This document shows, piece after piece, positions 1-13,032 of a stretch of 64,000 nt of DNA. This stretch comes from Ictalurus punctatus (taxonomy: Eukaryota; Chordata; Actinopteri; Siluriformes; Ictaluridae): NCBI RefSeq assembly GCF_001660625.3, contig NC_030443.2, forward strand, positions 6,033,255 through 6,097,254, written 5' to 3'. Both the position numbers and the translations under genes were made by a program. How positions within the stretch are numbered: the first letter of the stretch is position 1; each line of letters opens with the position of its first letter. The notes under the pieces were generated by a model that was not told the DNA's origin, ran no database searches, and saw nothing but the letters and a program-made list of their open reading frames with translations.

Positions 1-1755
<1,755 letters not shown>

Positions 1756-2963
1756 ATCCATGATATAAAAGAGTAAAGAAAAGCGCTCTAGTTTCTTCTA
1801 GTGTTTTGCAAAGAGTGTATTGAGTGTAAAAGTATTGAGCATGAACTGCAGTAAAATGGCAAAATACATATGTGCTGCAGTTCTAGAGAAATGTCTGCTA
1901 TTGTGCAACAACAACATAATCAATCATAGAGAACCGTATTCGCAAGGTGCTATAATTGATGAATATAGTACATACTTCTCACAAAGTCATTGAATAACTG
2001 AGGGAATGTCCCTTTTATAGCAAAGGTTATTTTAGTTTGTTCCTCATAGTGATCACCAAAATGTTTGCGTCTGTTCCTCATTTTTACGTCTGTCAGATCG
2101 TATTACAAATAGGCTTTATACTAGATTCTACCTAAGTTTTCTAAGGCCATATAATCTCAATTTTAATGTTATGTTCAGTTCCTGATTCACTCTATTGTTT
2201 ATTATGTGTGTCCTATTAAACCATTAGACAAGAAAAACCATGCCTAAATGCTTTCTTAAGACCAATTTGGACTGGAATAGTTTTACATTAGGATGTGGGG
2301 TAATGTAATTCCTACTGGGATTTTCACAGACTGCATGTTTCACTGCAAGTGGGGGAAAGTTTCCCTTTTTTTCACTGTGGAGACTCTATGCAGCATTCTT
2401 TTTTTTTCTTTTTTTTTTAATCTTCCCACTGAAACCAAACCAAAATCAACTATTGACATCTGTGCTGTTGGTTTGAGGTACGTAATGGAGTTCCTGGCAC
2501 AGGTATAGCCTAAATGCATACTATGGACATTGAATTTACTAATGATCAAGTGAAACCTGCACAGCCACAATCTCTAAAACCAGGCTTTACAATAAAGAAC
2601 AGAACAATCAGTTTGCTTTTACATGAGGTGTTCATATACTGTAAGCATAACTTTTGGTGTGACAACCATATGTACAACATGAAGACACTGTATCCATCTC
2701 TGTAATTTATAGTGTGAATCAATCATATTTACTACAGTTGTCCTCTAGGAATATTACATACACTATGAAATTTTATCCCATACAAATATTTTTTAGACAA
2801 CTGTGGCTATTTTTAGACACCATAGCTGCTATTTTAGCTGTAATATTTTATATTTTAAATGACATTTTAACTACATGTAAATAAAATACAGGGGAAAATA
2901 AACACGTGTATTGTCTGTGGCCAGTCTTTTATACTACCATTGTATGAGTTGTATTACAGACTT
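1756..2963. other. Unassigned DNA between microsatellite and Tc1 remnant
   Basis: AT-rich sequence with homopolymer T tracts near 2400-2420. The short open frames on both strands around 2290-2700 show no domain, no repeat structure and no splice context I can defend. Confidence 0.4.
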
Positions 2964-3672
2964 TAGTCAGGTCCATAAGTATTTTCAGCTTTAATTCAAG
3001 GGGTTTAATAAAATTATTGCATTAACCTTTTAGGATATTAGGATTAGGATTATTAGGATAATAATAATTAGGTTTTTCTTTTAATGCATGGATCCAAATC
3101 CTTTGCAGTCAAGGACTGCCTGAAGTCTGGAACCCATGGACATCATCAAATTTTGAGTTTCCTCCCTTACTTCAGCCACCTTCAGTTTCTGCTTGTTTGT
3201 GGGTCTTTCTGCCTTCGATTTTGTCTTCAGTAAGTGAAAAGCATGCTCAATTGGGTTGAGGTCATCGGACATTTAAGAACATTTAACTTCTTTGCCTTAA
3301 CAAGCTCTTGTGTTGCTTTTGCGGTACATTTTGTGTCACTGTCCATCTGTATTGTGAAACGCCATCCTATCATTTTTGCAGCATTTGACTGAATCTGAGC
3401 AGAAAGTATAGCTCTATATGCTTCAGAATTCATCCTGCTACTTCTATCAGGAGTCACAATATCAATAAACACCAGTGGCCCAGTTCTATTGGCAGCCATA
3501 CAGTACATGCCCATGCCATAACAGTTCCTCCACCATGTTTGACAGATGATGTGGTATGCTTTGGATCATGAGCCCTTCCTTTCCTTCTCCATACTCTTCT
3601 TCCCATCATTCTGGTTCAGGTTAATCTTTTAACTGGTCAAGAACTGGTCAGGCTTTTTTTTTTTTTTTTTTA
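2964..3672 (-). mobile_element. Tc1/mariner remnant, family A, 3' half
   Basis: The left edge carries the terminal sequence TCAGGTCCATAAGTATT followed by the subterminal TTTCAGCTTTAATTCAAGGGG that also occurs in the copies at 15604 and 16353. The transposase reads on the minus strand. The N-terminal half is missing: homology stops at a T-rich tract near 3655-3672. An element of this type is normally about 1.3-1.6 kb, so about half remains. It also differs from its relatives by small deletions in the terminal repeat. Confidence 0.85.
3081..3514 (-). pseudogene. Tc1-like transposase catalytic domain, broken
   Basis: Two overlapping minus-strand frames make up the C-terminal catalytic half of a DD34E transposase. 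The upstream frame (3514-3227) has the MAAN-TGPLVFID stretch and QMDSDTK, which holds the second catalytic Asp in a block usually read as QxDNDPKH. The downstream frame (3272-3081) has DDLNPIEH, which holds the catalytic Glu. A frameshift separates the two, and the paired helix-turn-helix N-terminus and first Asp are absent. It cannot encode an active protein. Confidence 0.85.
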
Positions 3673-4727
3673 GAGATTTCACAGACGCAGCAGCTCTAGC
3701 CCTTTCATCGTGCTCCGCTCCAGGAAGACAGCGACCCACACGCACATGCTGAATTTAAACACACACACCTGAATTTAAATAACAAATCATCAAATTTTTG
3801 CACCAGCTTTGGCTCCCAAGTGTCTGCGTTCTGCCTTCGCCCAGCTCTGAGCAGCTACACTGGTGGAGGATGTGGGCATAAGGACACAGAATTCCCCCCC
3901 CCCCCCCCCCCCCCCACACACACACAAAAAGTAGATGGACCCTATGATTCAACATCTACTGGAGACAAAACCTAGGGGCTGGTCCAAAGCCTGCAAGTCA
4001 CATCCCAGTAGCTGCTAATGCTGAAGAAGACACCCTGCTCTGCTGCCTCCTCGCCCAGACCCCTGCGGAGGCCCTATAGTGCACCCTAGCCACACTGAGC
4101 ATGGGCAGGGGTGAAGGATCATCCACTGGGGTTCCACCGGGGTCCCTGGGTGTCCCATAAGACCACCGGCAGAACCCCAGCAGATGATCCTTCCTTTCAC
4201 CCCTGCCGATGCTGAAGCCCACACTGTGAGAGAAGACCTCCAGAGAGCCACCCCACCTATGGAACCCCCAGGGATCAGGCCATGCCCACCGAGCCGGACC
4301 CCACCTCCCCGCAGCGTGCCGTTAAACCCTGGCTGTGTAGTAGAGATGCCTGACAAAAGTGAAAACATTAGACTATGAATGAAGCGACTGGATTATGTTA
4401 CTCAAAATCAGCAGCCTGAATTTATTTCTGTGCTAGACCCAGAATGCATTTTCTTTAAAAAATAAAATACTACCAGAAGTAATCAAACCACTTTTAACAA
4501 TAATAAACAACTTAGTGTGACTAAATTTTTCAAACCGTTATCAAACCCTTAATAACTTAATAAACCTAACTTCAACGCATGTGAATTATACACCAATATC
4601 CAATCTCTCCTCTATCTCTGAGATCCTAGTAAAAGGTGTAGCGTAGCTGATAAGCTCATACTTTCATAGGAATCACATACGTATAAATATTTCAGTCAGG
4701 TTTTTAGGCCTCATCAGTGTAATAATT
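3673..4727. other. Unassigned region with poly-C tract and GC-rich patch
   Basis: A 22-base C run followed by (AC)n lies at 3894-3926. From about 3970 to 4350 base composition rises sharply compared with the neighbours and open frames appear on both strands, rich in Pro, Gly and Arg. They look like composition effects rather than genes. The foldback inside this patch is listed separately. Confidence 0.4.
4104..4212. repeat. GC-rich imperfect inverted repeat
   Basis: GGCAGGGGTGAAGGATCAT at about 4104 is matched in inverted orientation by ATGATCCTTCCTTTCACCCC and the following TGCC at about 4185-4207, with a 5-base insertion in one arm. The inner parts also pair: CTGGGGTTCCACCGG against CCACCGGCAGAACCCCAG. 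The whole can fold as a long interrupted stem. I cannot assign it to a family. Confidence 0.6.
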
Positions 4728-4810
4728 TACAGACTACAGTGGGTACAGGCTCATTAAAATTGGCCAGTAGAAGTTGGGAAAGATGTCACCTGGTCAATAA
4801 GTCAGGCTTT
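4728..4810 (+). mobile_element. Short Tc1/mariner fragment, family D
   Basis: The stretch ACTACAGTGGGTACAGGCTC to about 4805 resembles the sequence at about 19437-19485, which belongs to a degenerate Tc1-like copy. It is too short and too diverged to show any transposase motif. Confidence 0.45.
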
Positions 4811-4934
4811 GTGGTAAGTAGTTCTTCTCTTTGGTAAAGGTACAGATATTGCAGTTCATGGGCATAGAGAGTTTTGGTAAACTAGGATGTTATGATACAG
4901 TCAATCCCCGCACCACCCTCTTTCCTCATTTGAT

Positions 4935-5290
4935 TTGTTGGCAGTGAAGTAGTGGGACACTTTATGTCCCAGGGTCCCCTCATGCTTGTGCTACCATCTG
5001 CTTCTGTCTTTTAGTCATGCTGTCACAGCTAGACACAATACATAGCCTTGTATGCTCTGATCATAACTAATGAACTTTCCCTCTGTCTGTCAAACTGTAC
5101 ATGTACTCCTGCTGCCTGATGTGATGCCAGTTCCAGATCCTGCCACAACCTTCCTGCTGTGACTCCTGATGCTCTACTCCTGCTTTCCTCCTGCTCCGTC
5201 ATCTGGAGCTTGCTGCATTTGTGATTTACCACCTGCTGCTGTGGATCATCTCAGCTGGATACCTTAAATACTTGCACATCCCATAAAAAG
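4935..5290. repeat. Probable old interspersed repeat
   Basis: A stretch with many CTGCTGCCT and CTCCTG words, distinct from its surroundings, resembling dispersed fish repeats I have seen. No terminal repeats, duplication or coding motif can be defined, so the class is left open. Confidence 0.3.
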
Positions 5291-7966
5291 GTTATGACTA
5301 AAATGTTCCCGCTTTAATAGGTAATCTCACTTGTACAGCGTAGACTTGCACCTCATAAGAACTGTTTCTGTATTCACACTGTATTCCTGTTCACAATATG
5401 GCCAATCCGTAGTGGATTCTTTCTGGACTAGTGAATTTTTTCCCATTGTATCCTTGCCAAGCAACGATACTAAAGTTGTCACCTTGTGTCTGTGACCCCA
5501 CAAGCGTTGGCTACTTGATTTTGTTGTTGTTGTTGTTAATGTTGTTATTGTTAAAATCTGGACCATCAGAAAAAATGTGTACCATATAGTAATTCTAATA
5601 TTTTGACTGTATTGCAGAACAAGAATGTGGCATATTATTTGAGTTGTCATGTAGCAGTGTTCAAATTGCAGACACAGATGAACTAATCTTATAATGTTAA
5701 AAAATAAACGTTTACCTTGTGTGAACTGGAGAAGCACTGTCATCACTGCCAGCATCTTGTGTATTTCAGAGCAGGACAGCGAGCATTTTGTTCTGCCAAG
5801 GCCTGATGGAGTTGGACGACTGACATGATCGATACCCTACTTGTTTGGTCACCTGAACATCTGCAACAGGCACTTACAGAGCTTTGTCCTAAATGCAGGT
5901 TAATGGTATTAGTGATGCACAAAGCACAGCTGGCAAGGCTATTGCATTACTACTGGCTATTCATCACCTGCTGGTTGCAAAACCAATTGGGTTTTTTTTT
6001 TTTTTTTTTTTTAAAGATAAGCTCCTTCGCCTTGTTTCAGTAGCAGGATGAGAAATGGACGGAAGACTCTGCTGATCAGTCCTATGGAAGAAAAGGAGCA
6101 CATGCCTTTCCTGAGATGGAGTGTAGATTAAAGGAGCTGGCAGAAGGGATGGGCAAAATTCAAGAGTGGGATTGCAACACCACAAGGAACCTAGTACATC
6201 CATCTCACATGCGACAGATGCTCAGGCGCTATCAGTGGCTTGTATCATTCTCTGAACCTCAGGCCCATTTCGGCAGAGAGTGGAGATTGGAGTGAAAACC
6301 AAAAGCACAGTAGCAGCACAGCATACACTACAGACTGGTGTTAAGGCTGTCTAGCCAAATTAAAGCTGGATCCTCCTGGATGTCTAATCCATTTCACGGT
6401 ACCCGAGCGACTGAGTTCTCAGGTGCATTTCAGAGTGCACCAAACTGTGAGATCCAGATCCCTTAGACTTGAGAAATAATTCCCACAGCAAGAAATAATG
6501 CAGACAGACACTGCAAGTAATGGGAGTCATAGCAACAGGGTGCCCAAGATCAGACCTACTGTCCCAGCTGAATGGGTCACTGTGACATGGTTGTTACATG
6601 TGTGTGCAGTCGGGATTGTGACGACCACTCACTAACTTCTTTGGAAGGTAAAGGAAAATTTTGAGTCACAGTCACGACTTTGTGGTCTCGGAGGGTCTCT
6701 CATTGCACACGGAGTGCACACACATACAGTTAAGTAAGAGAGTGTATGCCTCCATGAACACTCATCAGCGTGTAAGTGTCAGAGAGGCACAATTTTCCTC
6801 TGTCCCTTGACAAGAGAGAAAGAAGAAGATACCTTCATTAAATATCTTCATTAGAATCTAAGCAGTGACACAAATCACACATTAGTTCACGTTGTCAATA
6901 TAAGAAAAGAAAAACCAACAAAACATGCCTTAGTAGATTTGATTTGAATAGAGATTACAGAGTTTTACTACCATTCTAGCCATTTTAAGGAAAACAAAAT
7001 GGCAGTGCAGAATGGACAAGACAATAAATACAATACAGGACATTTAATACAACACACAACACAACATGGCTGATGGAACAGTGAAACACACAGTATGTAC
7101 AGTGGTGTAGTGGGTGGTGTGTGGTGAGTAAAGCATTACCACTAGCATCATAGAGGTCCCTGAGTCTTCTGTGTCTAACATGTTGTTCCAGAATTTCCCA
7201 TACATCAGCTAATATCTTACTCCTCTTGATATACTTTCCTGCACTGTTGGAATTTCTGATTGAATATAATTGTACATATTCTGATTAAATCCCAATACTG
7301 TGCTTCATGAAATTACGTATGTAAATGACACTGATAAATATACAATTGCTGAGATTACAACATAACTAATTACTGACTGGGTCCGATCTACATATATTAA
7401 CCACTAAAATAATATAGTGTTAGATGTAAAAAGTGGAATCTTGAAGGAACTGTTCTTAAACGCTCAAATATTCTCAAGACATCATGATGTAAATATTTGA
7501 CTTTGTGTGGTATATATGGTGTTGCAGTTTTGATGAGTTTAAGAGTTTGTCCAGTTACAGACACTGTCACCTAGTCAACACCAAAACCATACAGTATTAC
7601 ATATACACGTCAAATGTCAAAATAGTCATTTGTTTAGTCCTTTGGCATGCCATGACACTATTATTTCTAGCCCTGTCAGGTAGAAAAAAGGGAAAAAAAC
7701 CATGGCCCCATTATGTCCTTCTGCTTTATTTCCTCCTGAAACAGAGCCCTTGTCGCTGTCAGGACTGTGTTACCTTTAGCAAAAATAAATAAATAAAAAT
7801 TTAAAAGGGAAATTAATTCTGCTTTATTATTAGGTCTTCACCATTCGTACTCATTTATCTGAAACAATAAAACTAGAGTATTTAAAATGTTCGAATTATA
7901 ATGCATTGCTTTTGTTTACTCTACATTGTCATATTTGAAAGAATTATAGTGGCATCCAAATGACTA
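5291..7966. other. Unassigned DNA
   Basis: The longest open frame here (142 codons, minus strand, 5755-5327) is Leu/Ile/Thr-rich with no recognisable domain and crosses a (TTG) run at 5521-5538, so I do not call it a gene. A poly-T tract lies at 5991-6012. Nothing else can be supported. Confidence 0.4.
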
Positions 7967-8640
7967 AGGGCGTTTTCATACCTTGCTTGTTTGGAACGTT
8001 TTGTTTTTTTTCAGAACCTGGTGCGTTTTCTCCCTTGATTCGGTTTGTTTAGACATATATGAACACGTCAATCAGATCTGCACTAAAACAATTGAGCCGA
8101 ATGTTTTGGTTCAGATCTGATTGCAAACGAACTCTGGAGCGGTTCGATCGTGGTGAGAAAGCAATCGGACACAATGGACCAATGTATCAGTCTGTATAGT
8201 GGTGCATGATGGGAATTGTGTTATGAAAAAAATGTGTTTGTTTTATTAATGGCTTGCAACAGGAATAGCATTTTAACTTGGACCAAAGACGAAGTAAAAC
8301 GCGTCATTGATATTTGGTCTGACGAACATATTTCTGAAGAACTTTTAAAAACACTGAGGTTTACAAAGTGTTTAGCGGGTGAGCGTCTCAATGAGATGGG
8401 CTTTCATCGCTCTGTGGAGCATATAAATTGGATAAAATGTAATAACTATAGCTAAAAAGAAAGTCACAATAAGCTCTATCCATCTCGATAGATGACCGCT
8501 ATGAGCGGAACCCAGGAACATAATCAGGCTCACTCTGACCAATGAGAGGACAGTTTACTAACATGTGACAAATTTTGGCATGCTTTGAAATGTTTCCTTA
8601 TGAAAGCGAACCAAGCCAAGGAGAAAATACAGCATTGTAA
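7967..8640 (+). mobile_element. DNA transposon remnant with Myb/SANT-like ORF
   Basis: This block contains the Myb-like open frame at 8216-8455. It is flanked by sequence rich in GGTTCG, GTTTGGTTC and GAACC words on opposite strands (TTTCATACCTTGCTTGTTTGG near 7975 and GAAAGCGAACCAAGCCAAGG near 8603), which may be decayed terminal or subterminal repeats. A PIF/Harbinger-type origin is an inference from the Myb-like protein. The element boundaries are approximate. Confidence 0.45.
8216..8455 (+). pseudogene. Myb/SANT-like DNA-binding domain fragment
   Basis: From the internal Met at codon 12 the frame reads MACNRNSILTWTKDEVKRV and continues with IDIW, then a helix ending in a GFHRSVEHI-type third helix. 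The pattern W-T-x-x-E-V-x-x-x-I-D-I-W, about 25 residues, then M-G-F-x-R-S-V-E matches the trihelix/Myb-like domain found in the accessory protein of PIF/Harbinger transposons and in related host genes. The usual continuation of the recognition helix (CRxKIKxL) is altered to INWIKCN and the frame stops soon after, so the protein is truncated. It could alternatively come from another transposon class that captured this domain. Confidence 0.5.
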
Positions 8641-8691
8641 CAATTTAAGTTCCTGTTTCAGAACAAAGCACAGATCTACAAGTGTGCTATC

Positions 8692-8765
8692 AAGAACTGC
8701 TTTATTCATTCATCCGCAGTAACCGCTTTATTCTGTTCAGGGATGTGTAGCTTTTCATATCCGCT
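8692..8765 (-). repeat. SINE tail fragment (inverted)
   Basis: TTCATTCATCCGCAGTAACCGCTTTATTCTG is the reverse complement of the 3' end of the V-SINE family seen complete at 61945 (CAGGATAAAGCGGTTACTGAAGATGAATGAATG-type). Only the tail is left. Confidence 0.55.
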
Positions 8766-8894
8766 GTAGTACTCAAATTACGAATTGAGATATGTTACTT
8801 CACAGCAAGCACAAAGAAGTTTGAAATAGTCTAGGCTATGGCCTGATTATGATTGTTAATACATCATTTTGACTATATACAAAAAGAATGATAT

Positions 8895-8995
8895 TAATTC
8901 AATTCAATTCAATTTTATTTGTATAGTGCTTTTAAGAATGAACATTGTCTCAAAGCAGCTTTACAGAAACATATAAACACAGGATAAAGACGTGA
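8895..8995 (+). repeat. Interspersed repeat end (AATTCAATTCAATTTTATTTG type)
   Basis: Three copies of ATTCA precede TTTTATTTGTATAGTGCTTTT and CTCAAAGCAGCTTTACAGAA. The same sequence in opposite orientation is at 39690-39769, so this is a dispersed repeat terminus common in fish DNA. Class not determined. Confidence 0.6.
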
Positions 8996-10850
8996 ATTTT
9001 CATTCATTCATTCGTTACAGTATACACAAGATTCCAGACTTAATATATTAAATTAAATATATTAAAAATATAGACAAATATTTATTATAGCCCAATTTAA
9101 GAGAGGCCAGACTGACCCAGTAATACATCTTTGGTCGGTCAGTGCTTACTGGGATCATTCAATAAAATAAAATAAAAAACATTGATCTAAATAAAATGTT
9201 TAAGTCTATGTTAGGAGAGTGATATAAGTGTTACTTTCTGTATAAAAAGCACTACAATGACACTACAATTCAGTATTCAGGTATATTTTCAGTTCAGAAG
9301 AAAATTTCTTAAATGGATACAGCTTTTAAGGTTTAATAATATCATTCTTGCTAGTGGACTTGAAATATTGTATGGTTGAAAGCTCTATCAGCTGCGATGC
9401 CTCCACCTGTCAGCTGTGTTCTTGCACTCAGTAATGCAATTCAGGGGCCTTGGAAATCTCACAGCAACATCTTTTTCATTTGGCCAAAGCTCAGCGAACA
9501 CTGACGGGAGATTACGTCAAAGTTTTCCAGGATAGCGCTCAGAGTGTTGAGACTAGCTGAACTTCATGTACCGTAAACAGTACTACTCAGTGCACCAGAG
9601 CTCAGATTAATCACAAACTTCTGTCCAGAGGTTTATTTCGGAGCTTCCACTCTGAGCATTTCCGTAAGGGTTCTGACAAATCATGTGATTTGACAAAACG
9701 CAGGTGTTCTCGAAAACTTTCCTCGCATGCCTGAAAGTCCAATGTAAGCTGATGATTGCTTATTCACTCAGGTTAGATGGCCTAGAATTGCAACTAACAG
9801 CCATGGAAGATTTTGTAAAAAAAACAAACCCAAGATCACAACAAACTAGTGTCATGAAAATGATAATTGCGAACAAAATCAGAATGGAAGCGGAGCAGGA
9901 GCAAGACAATGATGATCTGAGGAACATGGTCCAGAAAGCCCCAAGTGGGAATCTCATTTTGGTACATGCATGGTGGACATAAATTGTGCTAACTTATTTA
10001 AAAAGATTAAATAACCATCCTCGCTCTGCTCGCGTTACTGGGAATCGACAAGAATGATTTACTTTTGCCGGGGGAAAATGCACTTGACTAACATCAGAAA
10101 ACAGATAACCACTGCTTCAAATTCTGTAATAACGATGACTATGGCCAAGAAAAAAGAATTGCACCTTTCAGCTAGTTATTTTATTATACTGAGTAATAGG
10201 TATGTGAGGTATGTGATGTTCAATAAGCGGTATACACTTTCTGTTTTTTCTTATTTCCCATTAGTGTTGGTGTGTGTATGAATTTGGTGGTGTTTTCACA
10301 TTTGTTGTCATAGTTTGTTTTCAGTTTATTTTGCTGTTGTGTTTTTGGTCTGGTCATGTGTTCTACACTTGGCTATAGTAGAAACCCCTCCCATAATGCT
10401 CACAGCTAAATTCTTCCACCTGTGCACTTGAGTGAAGCATAACCTCCATAAGGATCCATTCATATCGCTTTCTATAGCATTAAGAAACCAAACTGATTGC
10501 CTCTCACGAAGTTATAATCTTGTAGGAGACCTTCTGTATCCTGGTCCACATCACATGCAACGTGAAATGCATTTATTAAAACCTACAAGCGAAAAATATC
10601 AGTGAATCTGTTTCAGATATTAGCCTGAACGCTGATCAATTACAGTCCTAAGGTCGAATGTGACCTTAGTGTGTCATTGTAAGCTCTTCTTTGGTCTATT
10701 GATGTGTTCTGTATGTCTATGAATAAATGTCAACAGCAGGGGTGACATTTCCAAATGAATGTCAAATTGAATTTTTTTCTCAGTACAGTCCAGGAAAGTA
10801 ACTAGCGAGTCAGCGGTTGTAATTGGAAACGATGAGATTAACTAGTGACC
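8996..10850. other. Unassigned DNA
   Basis: No coding region, RNA gene or terminal repeat is visible. The 92-codon + frame at 9704-9982 is Lys/Gln/Met-rich without a recognised domain, and there is no splice or promoter context to back it. Confidence 0.4.
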
Positions 10851-11285
10851 TGTTCTCACAAAGTGAGTGGTGATGTGGATGCAGTTGCAGTTTAAATGTT
10901 GAATCTTTATTGAGAGGCAGGCAGAAAAATCCTAGAACGTACGTCAAGATCCAGGTCAACAAACAGGCTAGGGTCAGGGGATGAACAAACAGGGTCAACT
11001 TGGCTAATGGAAATAGGAAAATTGGGAAACTAGCAGAAGTCAAGACACCAATGTAGTGAACATGGAAACAAAAGGCTTAATAAAGATAGCTGGGAAACAC
11101 TGAATAGTACAAAGACACACAAAGGGATAAAAATACTAACTGATTAAAGGGCAAACTGAAAACAAGTGTGAGTAATAAAGACATATGAAGGGAAACAACC
11201 AATGATAGGACATGGGTGGAGACAGGACATGAACCAAAAAGAAACAATGTAAACAAACACGAGGCTGTTATGAACTCAGCGCTCA
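10851..11285 (-). repeat. Possible solo LTR
   Basis: Read on the minus strand the block resembles a Ty3-type LTR: pyrimidine-rich body, an AATAAAG polyadenylation-type signal (TTTATT at about 10908 on +) about 55 bases from the edge, and an edge ending in GAGAACA next to host DNA. The opposite edge is uncertain (11259 to 11285). There is no internal region, second LTR or clear target-site duplication, so this is a tentative call. Confidence 0.35.
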
Positions 11286-12636
11286 CCGCAAGGGGGATAT
11301 ACTCTGTACCTATATAACCATCTGCTCTATGGCAACCTCAAACTAATTATACTGCATCTATATATTAACAATTTATTGAACAAAGATTTTCTTGCATGTC
11401 AAAATTAAATACAGATGAATTTTGTGTGATGTGGACCTCTCAGATTATTTTACTACTCCAATCATGATTAAACATAGCAGCCACAATCACTTCTGCTCAG
11501 TATTCACTAACTGACAGGCGTACAATCAAGTAAAATACCGACCAGTTGAAACATACAATACCTTATACTTGTGTATGGAATGATCCCAAATTTAATAATA
11601 TTCTCAGTCATTTATCTTCTTAATCATCATGTGTTTAGCTTCCTTTTATTCCTCTAGGTGTTTTTCTTTTGCCACAATTCATTAAGTCTTAATCCACATC
11701 ATGAGCCACTTTATACGCCGCAATTACAGCTAATACATATGGATGCTGTCTTCAAAATGATCAAAGACTGAAAAGTGAGTCTTGAGTCTCGAACAGCCAC
11801 TCTCCAGATTTTTGCATGCTGGTGCTGTTGTCAAGGTTGTGTGGACTCTGAGGTCGACTGATTAGAGGGAGAAATGAGGGTCTGATGAAGAAAGGGTGCG
11901 GACTAATGGTAATAGTTAAATCAGAGATAGACAAGGAGGAGTGTGTGGGAAGCCGAGGATGAAATGGAGTGGGCAAGACAGGCTGTATTTTTAGTGAGTG
12001 CATGTGTTGTTCTCTGACTTGCTTCTAATGATGATCAGATTTATTTGGCAAGCTTATACGACAAGAAAATTGCTGCCTGAATCTAAAAAAAAAATTAAAA
12101 AGCAAACAAACAAAATTAAAATCCTAACTGATTGAGGTTAAGATTAAACGTCAACAAAAATCCTCATAAAGTCCTATATGAGTGTGTAGTGTGTATGTGT
12201 GTGTGTGTGTGTGTGTGTGAATTCTAATGGCTTTATTTAAGCATGTGAAATTAAACTCTTATGATCATATTTTTCTTTAGCTCAAGGACACAGTGTTCCC
12301 TCTCGTTTAGTCTCCCATCCGCTCGCTCTGTGTGTGGGGGGTGGGGGATTATCCTCAAGAGCATCTGAACAGAGATCCATGCTGGGGTAGAACATCAAAA
12401 CATACTTAACTAATGCCTGTGGAAAATTCTGCATGGGGGACGTGTGATGTGTTTGAATTGTGTGTCTGTGTGTGTTTTGTTTGAAACCAACTGTTTTAAC
12501 CCAGTAAACATTCTTTTTAATCGAATATTTAATAGATTTCAGAGCTACACACACACAACCCCATATTGTATAGCAATACTAATAAACAAAGGTTGTAAAA
12601 TTCCTTACGCAAGTTAAAGTGCAATTAATCATCAAA
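11286..12636. other. Unassigned DNA with a short (TG)n tract
   Basis: A (TG)n tract lies at about 12187-12219. Open frames on the minus strand (11761-12003 and 12282-12554) are Pro/Ser/His-rich and carry no domain. Confidence 0.4.
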
Positions 12637-13007
12637 ATAAATCTTCTGGGGCGCACGGTGGCTTAGTGGTTAGCACGTTTGCCTCATACCTCCAGGGTCA
12701 GGGGTTCGATTCTCACCGTGGCCCCGTGTGTGTGGAGTTTGCATGTTCTCCCCATGCTGCGGGGGTTTTCTCTTGGGTATTTCCTCCCCCAGTCCAAAGA
12801 CATGCATGGTAGGCTGATTAGCATTTCCAAAGTGTCCGTAGTGTATGAATGAGTGTGTATGTGAGTGTGCCTTGTGATGGATTGGCACTCTGTCCAGGGT
12901 GTACCCTGCCTTGTGCCCGATCCTTCCTGGGATAGGCTCCAGGTTTCCCCGTGACCCTGAAGGAAGGATAAGCGGTATAGAAGATGGATGGATGGATAAA
13001 TCCTCTG
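12637..13007 (+). mobile_element. V-SINE-type retroposon with target-site duplication
   Basis: The element proper is 12649-12995. It has a tRNA-like head (GGTGGCTTAGTGGTTAGCA as box A and GGGGTTCGATTC as box B), a central block GAGTTTGCATGTTCTCCCC with CAGTCCAAAGACATGCATGG, and a tail of GATAAGCGGTATAGAA followed by (GATG)n. It is flanked by ATAAATCTTCTG (12637-12648) and ATAAATCCTCTG (12996-13007), a 12-bp duplication with one mismatch. This layout fits the V-SINE superfamily of fish. It overlaps a minus-strand open frame that is not a gene. Confidence 0.9.
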
Positions 13008-13032
13008 CTAAAAGCTGAAGTGTGCTCAAATT

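Noticed and set aside
5327..5755. 142-codon minus-strand frame, one of the longest in the window
   Set aside because: No recognisable domain, repeat-driven Thr run, no promoter or splice context; its length is possible by chance in 64 kb.
9704..9982. 92-codon + frame with MEDFVKKTNPRSQQ
   Set aside because: No domain recognised and no supporting context; not called.
12649..12720. tRNA gene
   Set aside because: Box A and box B are present but the stretch continues into the conserved SINE core and tail and no cloverleaf is formed.
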